A stretch of 64,000 nucleotides of DNA, taken from assembly GCF_018320785.1 (NCBI RefSeq), contig NC_054865.1, positions 44,476,898-44,540,897 of the forward strand. The letters run 5' to 3'. The notes beneath the pieces are model-generated. The model was not told where the DNA came from, made no database searches, and saw nothing but the letters and a program-made list of their open reading frames with translations. Of this stretch, positions 42,301 through 53,959 are shown one piece after another. The position numbers were made by a program, and so were the translations under genes. Numbering within the stretch: position 1 is the stretch's first letter; each line of letters begins with the position of its first letter. Source of the DNA: Cheilinus undulatus (lineage: Eukaryota > Chordata > Actinopteri > Labriformes > Labridae).

Positions 42301-45300
42301 TGCTTTTCAACTTGCAGCCATGAAAGTCTACAAAGGTAAGCATCCCTTTCACTTAGACCTTTAGAAATTTTCCAACATACAATAAAAGTGAAAAAGAAAT
42401 CAAGTTTCTTATCCAGAGTCTCTAAGACTAACCACTCCTTCCATAAAGTCTTTGATTCAATTGCAGCTGATTCAGAACACTGCTGCTTGGAGCCTCACAA
42501 AGACCAAGAAAGTAGAGAGCATCACTCTAGGCCTGAGGTTTTTTAAACTGGCTACCGGTCTATCAAAGAAAATATTTCAAGATAGCACTTCTGTTTGTGT
42601 CTAAAACACTGAATGGTTTTGGGCCAAAATACATTAGTGACCTTTTGTTACAGTGTGAGCAATCCAGACTGGGCAGGTCATCTGGTGCAGGTGTGCTGTC
42701 TGTCCCTTGAGTCAAAACAAATCATGGAAAAGCAGTGTTTATGTTTTATATCTAAAATAAACACAGACAAAACTACGCTTCTGCTGCAGTATTACTTTCA
42801 TCAACTATTTTTTTTTTTCACGTTTAAGACTAGACTAAAACTAGATAACAAGATTGTTGATGGCATGAAATCTGAAAAAAGTAGGTTTAGTTTTTGTCAA
42901 GGTGGCTAAGGGTGCTTTCACATTAGGCCCCGTTGATTTGAAAAGTGCCGCGGCGCGATTCCTCCCCCTCCCCGGCTTGCCTTCACACTAGCAACATCAA
43001 TCTGTGCCCAGGCCTACTTGCGTATGTACTCAGTCTGAAACAGCAGGTGGCAGTATGCACATAGCTGGTTTACAACCCCACCAAGGAGGAGAGAGAAGAA
43101 GAAGCTACCATGGCAACCACTGGGGTCATGACCTGAGCAAAGATTGTTTTTGTCTTGACCTGGCTCACGCTGCGCAGATACAGCAGTTTTTGAGGTGACA
43201 GGAGACTTTTATTGCCTTTGCACCTCCTCTCACTGACTCTAACTTGTGTTCATCTGTAAGGTGTGTCACAACAGACCATTTATTGACTGGATTCTGATGA
43301 TTTTCGCCCTTTATTGAGGAAAAATGCGAACAAACTGCTGCACTGTGGAAAGAAGTTTAGTTTTTTACACTGACATCACAAAGTTGATTCAACGCTTTGT
43401 CCTGTATCCGAGCATGGTTGCATTCACATCTCATCCGAACCGTGCCAGAGTCCACTTGAATCGTGCCTGAGACCACCTCCTCAAGTGGGCCTGGGCCGTG
43501 GCCTGGTGCATTCTCACTAACAAAATGAACTGGACTTTGGGCTCAAGTGCACTCAGATCCAGGACTGGGCCCCTAGTGTGAAAGCACCTTAAATGAGACA
43601 AAAAGTGAATTTTTGTCTGACACTCAAAATCCATGATATGAAAGAGCACAAGCTGTTAGGAATCTGTAGCTCATCTGGCTCCTCCAGTCACCATAGTTCG
43701 CGTTGTGCAGTTCTCTATGGAGTTTACTCCTCGGAAGTGGCACATTTCGGTTTGGGGCTACAATGTCACGTGTTTTGTTGCTCTGATTGGCCCACAAAGA
43801 TGTGACGGACAGTACGTTCATCCAATCACCCAGTTTTTTCTTAAAGGCTCTGCCCTTTTCCAAATGCCATCTACGGAAGGTTTACCAGATGGATGTGTGA
43901 AACAAATTCATCTGGCGTGTCAGGTTAAGGCTGTGCTGAGTGCATAAACACAAGTATGTTTCACACCAGAATTTAGGCAGTTTTGTTAAAATTTTAGGAT
44001 TTTTATGGACTGAAACTCAACTAAAAATGATTTTGTTGACTAAAAGTAGACTGAAACTTTAAAAATAACACTGTGCTGCTGTGACTCTTGGTACTATATA
44101 TAAAGGCTGAAAGACGAAAAATGTGTGAAGTCCACTGATATTTATCAAAAATTAATTAGAGCAGTCTTTGTAAATTAACCTGATTTCTATTTGTTTAAAT
44201 ACTGAAGCTATTTCTGTAAACACTTCATGAAGTGAACGTATCAGACGCTACAACAGCTTATACAACAAAATAAATGTTGACAGCTGTAACGTGTGAATTT
44301 GTCACATTTAAAATAAAATGGAGGTTTAACTGAGGCTAAAGCTGAACTACACTGAGTAAGAAAACCTGGACACATTGATTTAATTGAAAATACCACCCGA
44401 TTTAACAACAGTTTGCTAACAGATTTAACAGCCCAGAAGATCTTTATACAGATAAAGAGAAGTAAATCACACACTGAAATACAGAGAAACAACTGATGTA
44501 AAGCTTCGTAATTACAAAACTTTTATGTTAATTCAATTTCACATCCATCACTGATGAACTAGGCTGATGTGAGCTTTTAGGCTCTGCTATGTGGACTTGT
44601 AAACAGATCAATATAATATCAGGAAACTCAATTTATGACCACATATCAATGTCCACAGTCCACTGCATCTTTAGGAATCCATATGGATCTCTCTCAAGTC
44701 CAAATATCTCTATCTTAAGCAGATAGAGTCTGTCTGTCTCCTGTTTTCACCCACTCTTATAAGGCAGATAGCTGGGTTTTCCAGCCCAACTAAGCAGTGG
44801 TATGGTGGCTGAAAGGGACATCAGTGCAAACCCTCTATTGTTTGTGTAGCTCCACCCATTTGAGATGGCTAGGCAAGCTTGGCACCTCTACGGAAGGGTG
44901 CCAAAAAGTTCAACAGTACAGGTCCAAGTTTTGGTAATAGAAACACAAATAAACATCTACCATACTAAACCTAACCATTATGTTGAAACGACCTAAAAAA
45001 ACACCTTAAATCAACTCTATGACTGACTCATAACTAGTACAAGGTGTACTCCACCTCCCACCCAATGACAGCTGGGATTGGCTCCAATCCCCCACAACCC
45101 CAAACAGGCCAATAGATAATGGATAGATGGATCTTAATAACTGTTATAATGTTATAACAATGAACTTTAACTTTAAGGCATGCTTTTTAAAACTCTTATA
45201 ATATTTTACTCTAATTTTGCTGTTTAATGTAGTTTTGATGGTGTATTTTAATGATTTTTAAATGTTCTCTTTTAATGTCTTTCTCTTTCACTTTTTCTTG

Positions 45301-48300
45301 ATGGTTTGATGCTTTCAATTGCCTTGAGCTCTAAATAATAGAAATAAAGTTTCCTTGCTTTGCCTTAAATATGGACAAAACAAAAAACAAGTATGTAATC
45401 TGCAGAAACGACTCCACACTTCCAACACTGTGAGACGTTTGAATTGGATTTCTGACTGAGGATGTAAAAATCAAATAAACCAACCAAAAAAAAGCCAGAT
45501 TTTTTTCTGTAGAAGTCTCACACAAAAGCTATGTAGAAGTTTGATTGAGTTTACCTTATTTGAAGCCATCTTTTCTCTGTTTCTTCTTCCCAGTGCAGGC
45601 AATTAAAACTGATGCAATTTTATTTATTCAGGGTGAAGTCCTTCTAAAGGTTATCATGGTGCATTTTAAATTATAAGCATCTTTGAATATCTAAATTATC
45701 TTTCAAGGTTTAGCTAAATCAAAGGTCCTTTTTTCCTAATGATAAAAGCAGCAGATCTGAAGGTAAAAAAAAAAAAAAAGTTTTTCTACAGCTATAAGGC
45801 TTAGATGGATTCTCAAAACAATGTAGGTTTCCTGTTATTACTCATCAAAAACAGGTGATGCTTTGCTGAATCACTTGGGCTTACATTCCTGTGTTTAAAC
45901 CAAAGGAAAGAATAAGGATCCCAAGAGGCTAAATAACAAGGGACTGAAGACATGGCACTCTGAGCAGCGTGTGATGTTCGTTTTCCTCACCTATGTGCAG
46001 CTCTGACGCCAGTGTTTCCTTGGTGAGACCGAGCAGCTCCGTCCCATCGATGTTGTTGGTCGTGAATTTCTCCACCAATCCCCCGAGGCCCTCCTCCACC
46101 AGCCACACTGACACGTCTTCCTCTGACCAATCCCCGACCAGCATCTTTGATCGCCCAGCAGCCGTTCTCCCTGGGAGAAAATGAGGAGGTCAGTCGGTGA
46201 CGGCTTCAGCGACTTTTTGAAAAATTGCCACATATTCTCTGTTTTGGCATCATGCTGTGTTATTATCGATCAGGGGGCTGAGGCTGGCACAGCTTGTGTA
46301 CCAACATAAATAAATGTCTGGAGGTTTCATTGATGTTTTCATTGATGTAAGATGAAACTTAAAGGTGAAAAAGAGCTTGTACATTGCAGCCAGAAATGCT
46401 AGTCTAAACATCGACTTGGCCCCTGATGCTTCACATGTAATCATTCCTAATTTGCACACCTTTTGCACACTTTATGCACTTTTACTGGTTTTACTGATAC
46501 TACATGCTAAACAGGTGTATTTTCTCCCTACCTTCACTGGCTGTCAGAGCAGACCTCTCTAAAACACAAAAAAACAAGAAAAAGACACTGTAAACACGTG
46601 GATACATTTCAATTTGTGAAGCAACACTTGAGACTGAAGGGTTAAAGAAAAGGGAGCACTCATGTTCACAACACCTGTGTCCTTCACAGCAAGATCACAC
46701 TAGTTTAACACGTGAGACTGCACGAAATGATGAAATAAAAGCTTCAAGTACTGAGGTGCAACTTTTCAAACAAGACTGAAAAGGATTTCACAAAAGATGG
46801 CTTTAATCTACCTTAGAAAAGTCACACACAACAGAACTACATACAGGGCTCTCAGAGCTGGCAAACAGAGCGCCATCTGGGAACCATGACTGGAGCAATA
46901 AAACAGTCTTGTTTGCTGCTGTTGAGGGTATATTTGCATTATATATAAGCATCTCTCTTGCTTTCTTTTAATGTCAAATATTGAAAACTAATATTTAAAA
47001 GGAACTAACCATGAACAGATTTCCCATCTTTCCAGTGGTGCAGGAGAGCAGGAAGAGAGGAAAACAGATAACAAGATAAATCAAATGTAGTCTATCATGA
47101 AAATATAGATTTTACTCTATTAAAGTAATGAATGAGATCCCCACTTTGGCCTCTGCATCCGTCCTCCAGCCTCCAGATGTTTACAGTCTTATCCATGGAT
47201 CCTGTAGCAATGAGAGGTGCAGTCGGAGAGAAGGAACATGCCGTCACGTACCTGCAGAAGACAGCAATAACATGACACAAAAAGATTTTTAAGATAACAT
47301 TAAAGAGATTTATCACTTAAAGGTCTGGTTCTTTTACCAAATAAAAAGACAAACAAAGAGGGAGAAGAATCTAGACCTGGGCAATAAATTACATACAGCA
47401 AACTACAGCTGTTGTTTGAGATGAACTCAAACATAAAAGACAAAAAAGGGGACAAAAGCTGAATTTGAGTAAACACAAGACACTTTTGCCTAGGGGCTGA
47501 CTGATTATCAGTGCTGATATCCTGCATTTAGCTGGTTACCTCCATCCATCCATTTTCTACACTGCTTATCCAATTTGGGGTCATTGGGGCTGGAGCCTAT
47601 CCCAGCTGCCATTGGGCGAGAGGTGGGGTACATTTGTATGCATTTCTGGAGCAAAGCAGCCCTGGGCAGCTGGAGATGAGGGATCACAAAATCATGGGAG
47701 GACCACAGGGTCACACAGGAGTAGTATGTGAACTGCTGACTGCTTTACCTTAACAAAGTTGATTCACTGTTGAATTCAATATCATTCTGTGATTTTTTTT
47801 TTTTTTTTTTACTTCTACCAAGGATGAGCACATTAGAAAGTTTAAAGGTTTATGTTTTCTAGGAAGGATGTGTAATTTCATAGAAAACCCTATGGTTAAC
47901 TCAAAGTTAACTTTTCTTCACCCACGGTGTTTTAATGCCTCTGTGACCTGATGATGATGATTTGTGGCTTTTGCCTCAAGATGGTACATCTGTGAAGTTG
48001 ATTGGATGCTTTGCACATTCTTCCTTCTGTTTGGGTTGATCTGCTCTTGGAGCAGTGTGTTTTGGCATCAGCTTCCACCAAAAATACACCTGGCATGTAC
48101 AGTGCCTTTAAAAACTATTCACCCCCTTGGATGTTTGACCCTTTTTCTGATTTTCTAAATCAACCATGGTCAATATAATTTGGTGTTTTTGACCAAGAAA
48201 GGGTGCAAGCTCTTATCACTAACCATGCCAACATGAAGACATTCTTTATCTTACCTACCTTAACATACAGTCATCACAACCAAAACAGCATTAACACTTT

Positions 48301-51300
48301 CAAGTGAGCCAGGCTCTGTAAATGCAGGCTCCAGGTGACAATGCTGATACTACCTACCCTAGCACATAGCTCATAATTACCACCACCCAACTATAAGGGA
48401 CCCAGCCTGATGATATTAGGCTTGTATGAAGTTAAAAAAAGGGCCTTGTTGCTCAGTACCAGGCCTGAATCGGTGGCAGTGACAGACAGGATTTCCATAT
48501 CAAAGGATGTTCAAAATTCATACTTAAAATCCAATTATCAGTCCATTTAAACCAGTCAAGGCACCTTAATGAGGAAGATCTTCTGAAAAGTTAGGCTGGG
48601 TTGCTCAGAAATGGAGATCCATAGTAGGGATTTTGATCCAAACACAACCCCTTAAACCTCCTACAGGAATTCAATGAAAGGGGAGTTATTCTAACACTGT
48701 TATATTAACAAAGGAGTTTCCTGAAAGCATTCTGACAAGTGTTGTGATTTCCTTTTTTTCCCATGCACTATCCACTTTCTCCCAACTTGCCTCATCTTTT
48801 TCCACTTCAGTTAGTGATTTTTCAAAATGACTTTCATTCGCCCTGCTGAAAGGAAGCAAGATTTCTGCCTTTCAATCACAGGTGGCTTGATGGATTTAAA
48901 TAGCGTCAAAGTGTGATCATTCAGCTGTGGTTTATATGTGTGTTTTTGCAAGCACAAAGAGGGACATAATGACAGAAGACCTACAGCTCTCTTAAAATGC
49001 TTGTAGTCATATTTTGCGACCACATAGGGTCAGAGTTTGTATAATGAATCAGTGGAGTCTATGGTTTTACCATAAGGAAAATCTTTACTTTAATGATATC
49101 TGCTGCAACTCTCTCACCGAACTGATCAGTCTGTCGTATCCACACCTAATAGAGCTGGTCTTAAACATCCCATTGTGATGCCTCTTCTGATATGTCCATG
49201 CACCTGTATGTTTACATTCTTCTTTATGTATATGTATTAAAAAGTAATAATTTATGATATTGTCATAATCGAGTCTTTACCTCTCATGCTGGTTCAGCAT
49301 GTAAAGCAGAACTGCATTGTTCTGAAAAACAGAGTTTATATATCAGGTAAGAACAAGAATAAAGCAGCATGCAAAAAAAGGTGACTGTGTTATTGATCAT
49401 AAGGAACATAAATATTGGAAGAAGGACTTACAGCATCGTAGACTGTGACAGTTTTGTCCACAGAGCTGAAAACAAAAACACACAAAAATCTTAAAAAAGC
49501 AGAATTTAAAAAAAGACATAATAAGGTGAAGAATTTTCAGATCATGGTTCACTCATTGAGAATCAAGCAATCCATGTCTCCCTCTAGTGGCTTCATTTCA
49601 GTACTGCATTCTTTTAGTTCAGCAGACAAATTATAACTCCATGCCAAGGTTATTATAAACAATGAAAACAAATTAAATAATTAAAACTAAAATGTAAAAC
49701 TCACAAACTAAGTCTCACAAAAACAAACAATAACTAACTAAAACTTCAGTCTGTGATTACAAAAATAACTAAAATAAAAATAAATCTAGAAACAAAATCT
49801 TCTTAGTTTAGGTCTTTGACACAAGCAGACTGACTAGCATGTACAACCAAGCCAAGAGAGTGTAAAATTGCCTGATTTGGTTGCAGAAGACTTCAGACTA
49901 TGGCAATTTTAGGTTTTTGCAATTTCGCCTCTGACAGATATCCCAAACTGCTAAAAAAAATAAAAAATAAAAAAACAACAACAACAAAAAACCTAACTCT
50001 AACACTAAAACTAATAATTACTCAACTAATTATTTTTTTTGCTAAATAAAAACTAAACTAATAAACCAGCTGTAAAAATTGAGTAAAATTTAACTGAAAT
50101 TAAAAAATAAATGAATAACATAATTAAATAAAACACAAAAGAAAAATCCAAAATATGCTCAGTGCAAATGCTTATTTTTTTTTAAATCTGTATTTAATCC
50201 TCAGAAAACATAATTATGATCCCTGATCTGTTCATAAACAAGAGATTGAGATCAAATTGATAAAGAATTCAGCATGCTTATAGCAGCCTATAAAGGTGTC
50301 TACAAGAAACCATAAGTGTTTTGTTAAATAAACAACAGATATTTTTCTTTCATTCAAGGTAGCTATTTTTTGTAAAACTCATTTAGAGAGTTGTGTTTTC
50401 ATTATACTACTTTTATACTTCACCAGTACAAACCGAAATGATGGATAACCTACAAGTATGAAACTTATTTTTAGACAACCCATAAAAATTGAATTAGCAG
50501 ATGGAAATGTTTAGCTATTTCAAAGATGTTTAAAAGAAAAAAGCTAAATGATCATACAACCATATACACACTGAAACTGAAGGCCAAAAACAAGATTTGG
50601 TTTCTATATGAAAGACAAGTGGGGAGAAGTATGAACCTACCTAAACTCATCCCTCCTCCATGGATCAGTAAGAGTTAATTATTTGGCTCTCTTATTCATA
50701 TGAACCTAAAGTAAGTATTTTCATTCAATGTTCATTTCTCTAATATAATGGTTAAAACTAATATTTTTCTTAAAACAACATATACATTACTTACAAAAAT
50801 ATTTTCTTTATCAGGATAAACTTATTTTTGACTTTTCCAATGTAAACCTTGATCAAAAAATGTAAAATTTATTACAGATATATACAATGTTACAACATTA
50901 CAATGTCATTTAAAATATATAATCATATATCATCATATACATACATAATCCCTGCTTTGTTTATCAGTGATGAAAACATAAATGTACTATTTTAAAAATC
51001 TTTCTTTCTGTCTTTCTTCCGTATATGTTTTATCATATTATCTCTTATAATTGTATATGTCTTATAAATTTGTATATTTACAATGAGACAAGACCTTTAA
51101 GTTTACATTGCTTTAGAAGAGAAAAACACAGAAGGTCAACATTTGAAAAACATTTTTAAATATGCACAGTATCAAAAAATATAATAATTTGCTTTCTCTT
51201 CTGTTTTTAAGATCTTACCCAGACACCAGCAGCTGTCCATCAGAGGAGTACGCACAGGAGAGGACTGGAGCTGTCTGACCGGTAAGTGTATGAAGAAGCT

Positions 51301-53945
51301 GCATCTTATAACCTACAAGAGAAAGAAAACTGTATTTATAAATGCTTGCTTTTAAATGAAGACTGGACTTTTAACTTTTGTTGAATAGAAATTTAAAGAT
51401 AAAGAAATTAAATCAAGGGGTGGTGTGGGGTCTTGACCTTTCGGTTCAAAGATTGTACGGAGAACTTGCATATAACATCCACAAGGGTCAAATTTGGCTT
51501 TGTAACTCATCTCATTCATTTAACTGCTGTTCACTACATGAAAGCTTTTTTCAACACAGAACAGTGCACCACTGATGACATGTTAAAAGAATGACACTGA
51601 GGATGATGCTAGATTAAACTTAAAACATCATTAAGATGTTCCAGCCTATGGAGGCAGAAAAACATGCCACTCTACCTCCAGAGCTGAATTTGTTAATGGC
51701 CCAGATCTTCAGCTGACTGTCCTGTCCACAGGACGCCAGACGAAACTGCACGACATGGCCACCTTTAAGACAAAATCAAAGAGACAGAATATTGTGTGAT
51801 ATGTGATAAACCAGATGTTGGTTTCTCTTTCACAGACATAAATCAGGCAACATGCTCTGCGGTTCCTATCACATTTATATATTCACGTACTTCATTTTGT
51901 ACCTGAGCTCATGCCTCTGTGTGTTTTTGTGGTCTATCTAAATCTAGCTGCAATCCTAATTTCCAATCAGGGCAAAATTTAAGTTTCAATAATGTTAGAT
52001 TATGTACTATTACAAGGTGAAAAACATTTCGTGGAAAAACCAAACTAATGAATTAGTGAGCTAACTAAGTCTATATGGTGAAACACCAAACCCCAGACAT
52101 GAACTTTCAACAGGCAAGGACAGGAGCCTATCCCAGCTGTCATTGGGCAAGAGGCTGGGTACACCCTGGACTGATCGCCAGTCAAGAACAGGGCTGATGT
52201 ATAGAAACAAACAAGCAGCCATGTTCACATTCAGGCCTAGGGTTAATTCAGAGTGGCCAATTAGCTTAACAAGTACAGAGCATTCAGAAAGTATTCAGAC
52301 CCCCTTAACTTTTGTTAATTGTATGTTGCAGTCCTGATGCTACAATAAAAAAAAGGTAATAAAATACTTTTTTTTGCCAATTAGTAAAAAATAAAAAACT
52401 GAAACATCACATCATACAAGTATTCAGAACCTTTGCCAAACATTTGAAATTTAGCTCAGGTTCCTCTCATTTCTCTGGATCTTGGCTGAGATTTTTCTAC
52501 ACCTTGACTGGAGTAAACCTCTGGTAAATTACACTGATAAGACATGATTTGGAAAGACACACACCTCTCTGTAGAAGGCCTCATGGCTGACAATGCATTT
52601 CAGGGTAAAACCATGAGGTCAAAGGAACTGCCTGCAGAGCTTATTACAATAAACTTCCCAATTCCAAATCAAATAAAGAAATGCTCCTGAAAGATGGCTG
52701 TTATAACTTTCAGACTAAGTTATTTGTATTAGCCAAAATGTAAGATTTATGGGTGCGCCGGTAGTGGTTAAGGCGTGCGCCATGTACGCGACCCGGGTTC
52801 AAATCCGGCCCGTGGCACCATTTCCTGCATGTCTCTCCCCGCTCTCTTCCCTGTTTCTGACTCTATCCACTGTCTAATTGAATAAAGGCAAAAAGGCCAA
52901 AAATAAATCTTTAACAAAAAAAAAGTAAGATTTATGTGTCGTTTATTTACTGTTTCTGTTATTTCTATGTTTTTAATCTGTATATTAGGAAAATCCTGCT
53001 ATTTTGCATATCACTGTCTATTTTTTAATCAAATAAGAGCAATTCAAGCCTATAATTTTAATATAAGAGATTAATGAGGAAAAACATGAACTTATAATTG
53101 CTGAATTCTAGTTTTTATCTTCTATCTTTATCTCTTCTGCCAGAAACACCAGGCTAAATCATGTTCTCACCACTGAGGATGTGGGGAGCGAAGGTGCAGC
53201 AGGTGACCCCCAGGTCATGTGCGTTTTTCTCTACATGGAGCTGTCTCATGTCCAGGTCCCAAAGACGGAGGTCTCCGTAGGTGGAGCCCGTCATGAACAC
53301 CTGACTGCAAGGGCTGAAGGAGCAGGCTACCAGCGTTGTGTCATTTACCGCTCCGGTCCTTCACAAACAAAAACAATTGCATCAATAGGTATTTCTCTCA
53401 ACCTAATCTGGATTGTTGAAGCTCAATAATACATTGAACCATATAGCACAAATATTACGGTGTGTGAAGATTTGTGTTTGGGATATTAAAAACCTAAAAG
53501 TCATATAAAAAGTAAAAACATTTATATAAAGTAGGATATATCCTCACCTTTGTAATTGTTTGGAGGGGAAATCCCACAGCGCTAGTGTGCCATCAGACGC
53601 ACCAGAGACCAAGCGTGCAGAGTCAGGGGAGAGTGCACAGATCCTCACAGGACTGCGACCAGGATGCTCCAGAATGGCTTCAATCTCACCAGAGACCGTG
53701 GACCAAACCATTATGGTAGCATCAGTGGAACAGGAGGCGAGGAACTGCCCACAGGTGCTGAAGCAACAGCAGTGGACGCTGTAGCCATGCCCTGACAGCG
53801 GCGAAAAGGGCATCTCTGAAAAGTCCCGTGTGTTGTAAACCCGTAGCGTTTTATCTCCTGAACATGTGGCGAGCAGGCTGCCGGAGAAGGCACACCAGTT
53901 GACATCATCCCGATGGTCTTGCAAAGTGCAAATCAGAGTTGTCAT
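36171..53945 (-). CDS. wdsub1: wdsub1, WD repeat, SAM and U-box protein (complete coding sequence, 11 exons)
   Basis: Putative U-box E3 ubiquitin ligase. Eleven exons found by GT-AG sites and phase sum to 1443 nt: 480 codons plus TAA, against 476 residues in human. Residues 1 to about 316 are WD40 repeats (for example [42 protein letters not shown] endings). The SAM domain is about 338-402 ([18 protein letters not shown]) and the U-box about 409-480 ([45 protein letters not shown]). The start ATG at 53945 gives [17 protein letters not shown], matching the family N-terminus. The U-box lacks zinc ligands, as usual, and binds E2 enzymes; the substrate is unknown. It is tail-to-tail with tanc1 and in tandem with baz2b. 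A 9.4-kb intron separates the SAM and U-box exons. Confidence 0.95.
36444..36578 (-). CDS. wdsub1: wdsub1 coding exon 10 (SAM end, U-box start)
   Basis: Encodes [18 protein letters not shown], then [20 protein letters not shown]. Acceptor TTTTTAG, donor GTACGT, phase 1 end. The U-box CPIxxELMxxPV signature is clear. Confidence 0.95.
37393..38036 (+). mobile_element. Tc1-like element, internally deleted
   Basis: Same family as 29330-30490. Left end CAGTGTCTATAAAAGTCATT, then transposase remnants with [20 protein letters not shown] on the plus strand, and a right end reading GGGCACTGTG. About half the usual length. Confidence 0.78.
38071..38233 (-). mobile_element. tRNA-derived SINE (reverse orientation)
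   Basis: Minus strand: GGATGCAGATGGCCTCATGG, GGTTTGAAATCC (B-box), CCTGTGGCCCTTTCCCA, CCCTATCCACTGCCCTCC and tail AATAAAGGTAC. Same family as 15830 and 52751. Confidence 0.75.
38243..38432 (-). mobile_element. second tRNA-derived SINE, different subfamily
   Basis: Minus strand head GCTGGGCTCAGCTAGTAAAG (A-box-like), AGGTTCTAGTCCTCG (B-box), then CTTCCTGTCTCTCTCCAGCC, GATTAAAGGGGAAAAAG and an A-rich tail. It lies 9 bp from the previous SINE in the same direction. Confidence 0.7.
41002..42330 (+). mobile_element. Tc1-like element with degenerate transposase
   Basis: Same family as 29330-30490 in the opposite direction. The plus strand encodes [20 protein letters not shown] and [16 protein letters not shown] (first catalytic Asp kept), then many stops. 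The ends are decayed; limits approximate. Confidence 0.8.
42440..42790 (+). mobile_element. LINE reverse-transcriptase C-terminal fragment
   Basis: The plus strand reads [20 protein letters not shown] and then ESITL, matching the common fish LINE segment before the SLHWLPV motif. Degenerate. A matching LINE 3' tail lies at 45170-45365. Confidence 0.6.
42796..44073. mobile_element. hAT-type element, second longer copy of the 23756 family, interrupted
   Basis: Shares TCAACTA...AAGACTAGACTAAAA, then CTCAAAATCCATGATAT and ATCTGTAGCTCATCTG with the 23756 copy, and ends AAAATAACACTG. Interrupted by the fold-back element at 42908-43590. The left end is degraded. Confidence 0.55.
42908..43590. mobile_element. 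fold-back miniature element with GTGCTTTCACA ends
   Basis: Left end AAGGGTGCTTTCACATTAGG and right end, inverted, AAGGTGCTTTCACACTAGGG, both running into GGCCC. The interior is GC-richer. Nested inside a hAT-type copy. Superfamily not determined; no clear target duplication seen. Confidence 0.65.
45020..45135 (+). repeat. fish LINE-associated tail repeat
   Basis: GGTGTACTCCACCTCCCACC, CAATGACAGCTGGGATTGGC and ATGGATAGATGGAT. The same repeat occurs inverted at 47545-47690 and direct at 52100-52265. Confidence 0.65.
45170..45365 (+). repeat. LINE 3' tail
   Basis: CAATTGCCTTGAGCTC then AATAAAGTTTCCTTGCTT, a typical 3' end of fish Rex/L2-type elements. It may belong with the RT fragment at 42440. 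Confidence 0.6.
45991..46170 (-). CDS. wdsub1: wdsub1 coding exon 9 (SAM domain)
   Basis: 180 nt with acceptor TTCTCCCAG and donor GTGAGG. It encodes [20 protein letters not shown], then [20 protein letters not shown], the core of a SAM protein-interaction domain. Confidence 0.95.
   Translation of the reverse strand, partial: GERLLGDQRCWSGIGQRKTCQCGWWRRASGDWWRNSRPTTSMGRSCSVSPRKHWRQSCT
46532..46558 (-). CDS. wdsub1: wdsub1 coding exon 8 (27-nt microexon)
   Basis: Microexon encoding RSALTASE between KTVNIW and the SAM domain. Acceptor GTGTTTTAG, donor GTAGGG. It is in phase with both neighbours and its length is a multiple of three, so skipping it would keep the frame. Confidence 0.82.
47145..47251 (-). 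CDS. wdsub1: wdsub1 coding exon 7 (last WD40 blade)
   Basis: Encodes [20 protein letters not shown] and [15 protein letters not shown]. Donor GTGGGG, chosen because it is the only site giving phase 1 to join the 27-nt exon; a GTAAAA further on breaks the frame. Confidence 0.9.
47545..47690 (-). repeat. fish LINE-associated tail repeat (inverted)
   Basis: TCCATCCATCCATTTTCTAC, GGGGCTGGAGCCTATCCCAG and CATTGGGCGAGAGGTGGGG; a ubiquitous fish repeat. Confidence 0.7.
48097..48205 (+). mobile_element. solo left end of a Tc1-like element
   Basis: CAGTGCCTTTAAAAACTATTC after TA, then CACCCCCTTGGATGTTTGAC and CAACCATGGTCAATATAA. Same family as 29330; no right end. Confidence 0.75.
49281..49321 (-). 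CDS. wdsub1: wdsub1 coding exon 6 (41-nt exon)
   Basis: Encodes [13 protein letters not shown] plus a split Arg codon. Acceptor TTTTTCAG, donor GTAAAG. The QHxRYVT junction with exon 7 is conserved. Confidence 0.92.
49432..49465 (-). CDS. wdsub1: wdsub1 coding exon 5 (34-nt exon)
   Basis: Very short exon encoding [11 protein letters not shown], with acceptor GTTTTCAG and consensus donor GTAAGT. It completes the WD blade begun in exon 4 (VSG-SVDK). Confidence 0.92.
49640..50160. repeat. A-rich (ACTAAAA)n-type dispersed repeat
   Basis: Simple A-rich stretch with many AACTAAAACT units in a wdsub1 intron, of the kind found inside fish hAT-derived repeats. Ends not defined. Confidence 0.4.
51219..51312 (-). 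CDS. wdsub1: wdsub1 coding exon 4 (WD40)
   Basis: 94 nt encoding [20 protein letters not shown] and [11 protein letters not shown], with acceptor CTTGTAG and donor GTAAGA. Human has [20 protein letters not shown] here. Confidence 0.94.
51676..51762 (-). CDS. wdsub1: wdsub1 coding exon 3 (WD40)
   Basis: 87 nt encoding [20 protein letters not shown] and AINKFSSGG. Acceptor CTTAAAG, donor GTAGAG. Phases match exons 2 and 4. Confidence 0.93.
52100..52265 (+). repeat. fish LINE-associated tail repeat
   Basis: GGAGCCTATCCCAGCTGTCA, TACACCCTGGACTGATCGCC and CAGAGTGGCCAATTAGCTT; same family as 47545-47690. Confidence 0.7.
52276..52640 (+). mobile_element. Tc1-like element, left part only
   Basis: CAGAGCATTCAGAAAGTATT then CAGACCCCCTTAACTTTTGTT follow a TA, the known left end of another fish Tc1 family. 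The internal part matches the untranslated leader of such elements and then stops. Confidence 0.7.
52751..52924 (+). mobile_element. tRNA-derived SINE
   Basis: The head has A-box-like TAGTGGTTAAGG and a perfect B-box GGTTCAAATCC (52796-52806), then CCGTGGCACCATTTCC, TCTATCCACTGTC and an AATAAAGGCAAAAAGGCC tail with A-run. Best-preserved copy of the family. Confidence 0.85.
53171..53358 (-). CDS. wdsub1: wdsub1 coding exon 2 (WD40)
   Basis: Encodes [20 protein letters not shown], then [20 protein letters not shown] and [18 protein letters not shown]. 188 nt, phase 1 end, donor GTGAGA. It matches the human GSSCGDLTVWD and AHDLGITCC segments. Confidence 0.94.
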
Positions 53946-53959
53946 TTGGACAGCTGGTC
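53548..53959 (-). CDS. wdsub1: wdsub1 exon 1 of coding part (ATG at 53945)
   Basis: The coding part is 53945-53548, 398 nt, with three WD units. The exon begins 14 nt upstream of ATG after an AACTCCAG acceptor (5' end at 53959), so the start codon lies in the second or third transcript exon. Donor GTGAGG; the split codon makes Arg. Confidence 0.93.

Larger units (their letters stand above)
36579..45990. other. 9.4-kb wdsub1 intron (between coding exons 9 and 10)
   Basis: Holds Tc1 copies, two SINEs, a LINE fragment, a hAT-like copy with a nested fold-back element and LINE tails. The stretch 38440-40990 is mostly unassigned, with short segments shared with 12430-12600 (GTACAAC, GATCTGCTTG). 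Confidence 0.7.

Noticed and set aside
52751..52820. tRNA gene candidate with a perfect B-box
   Set aside because: The segment continues into a conserved SINE body with an AATAAAGG/A-rich tail and has related copies at 15830 and 38071. The cloverleaf stems do not pair well, so it is a SINE head.
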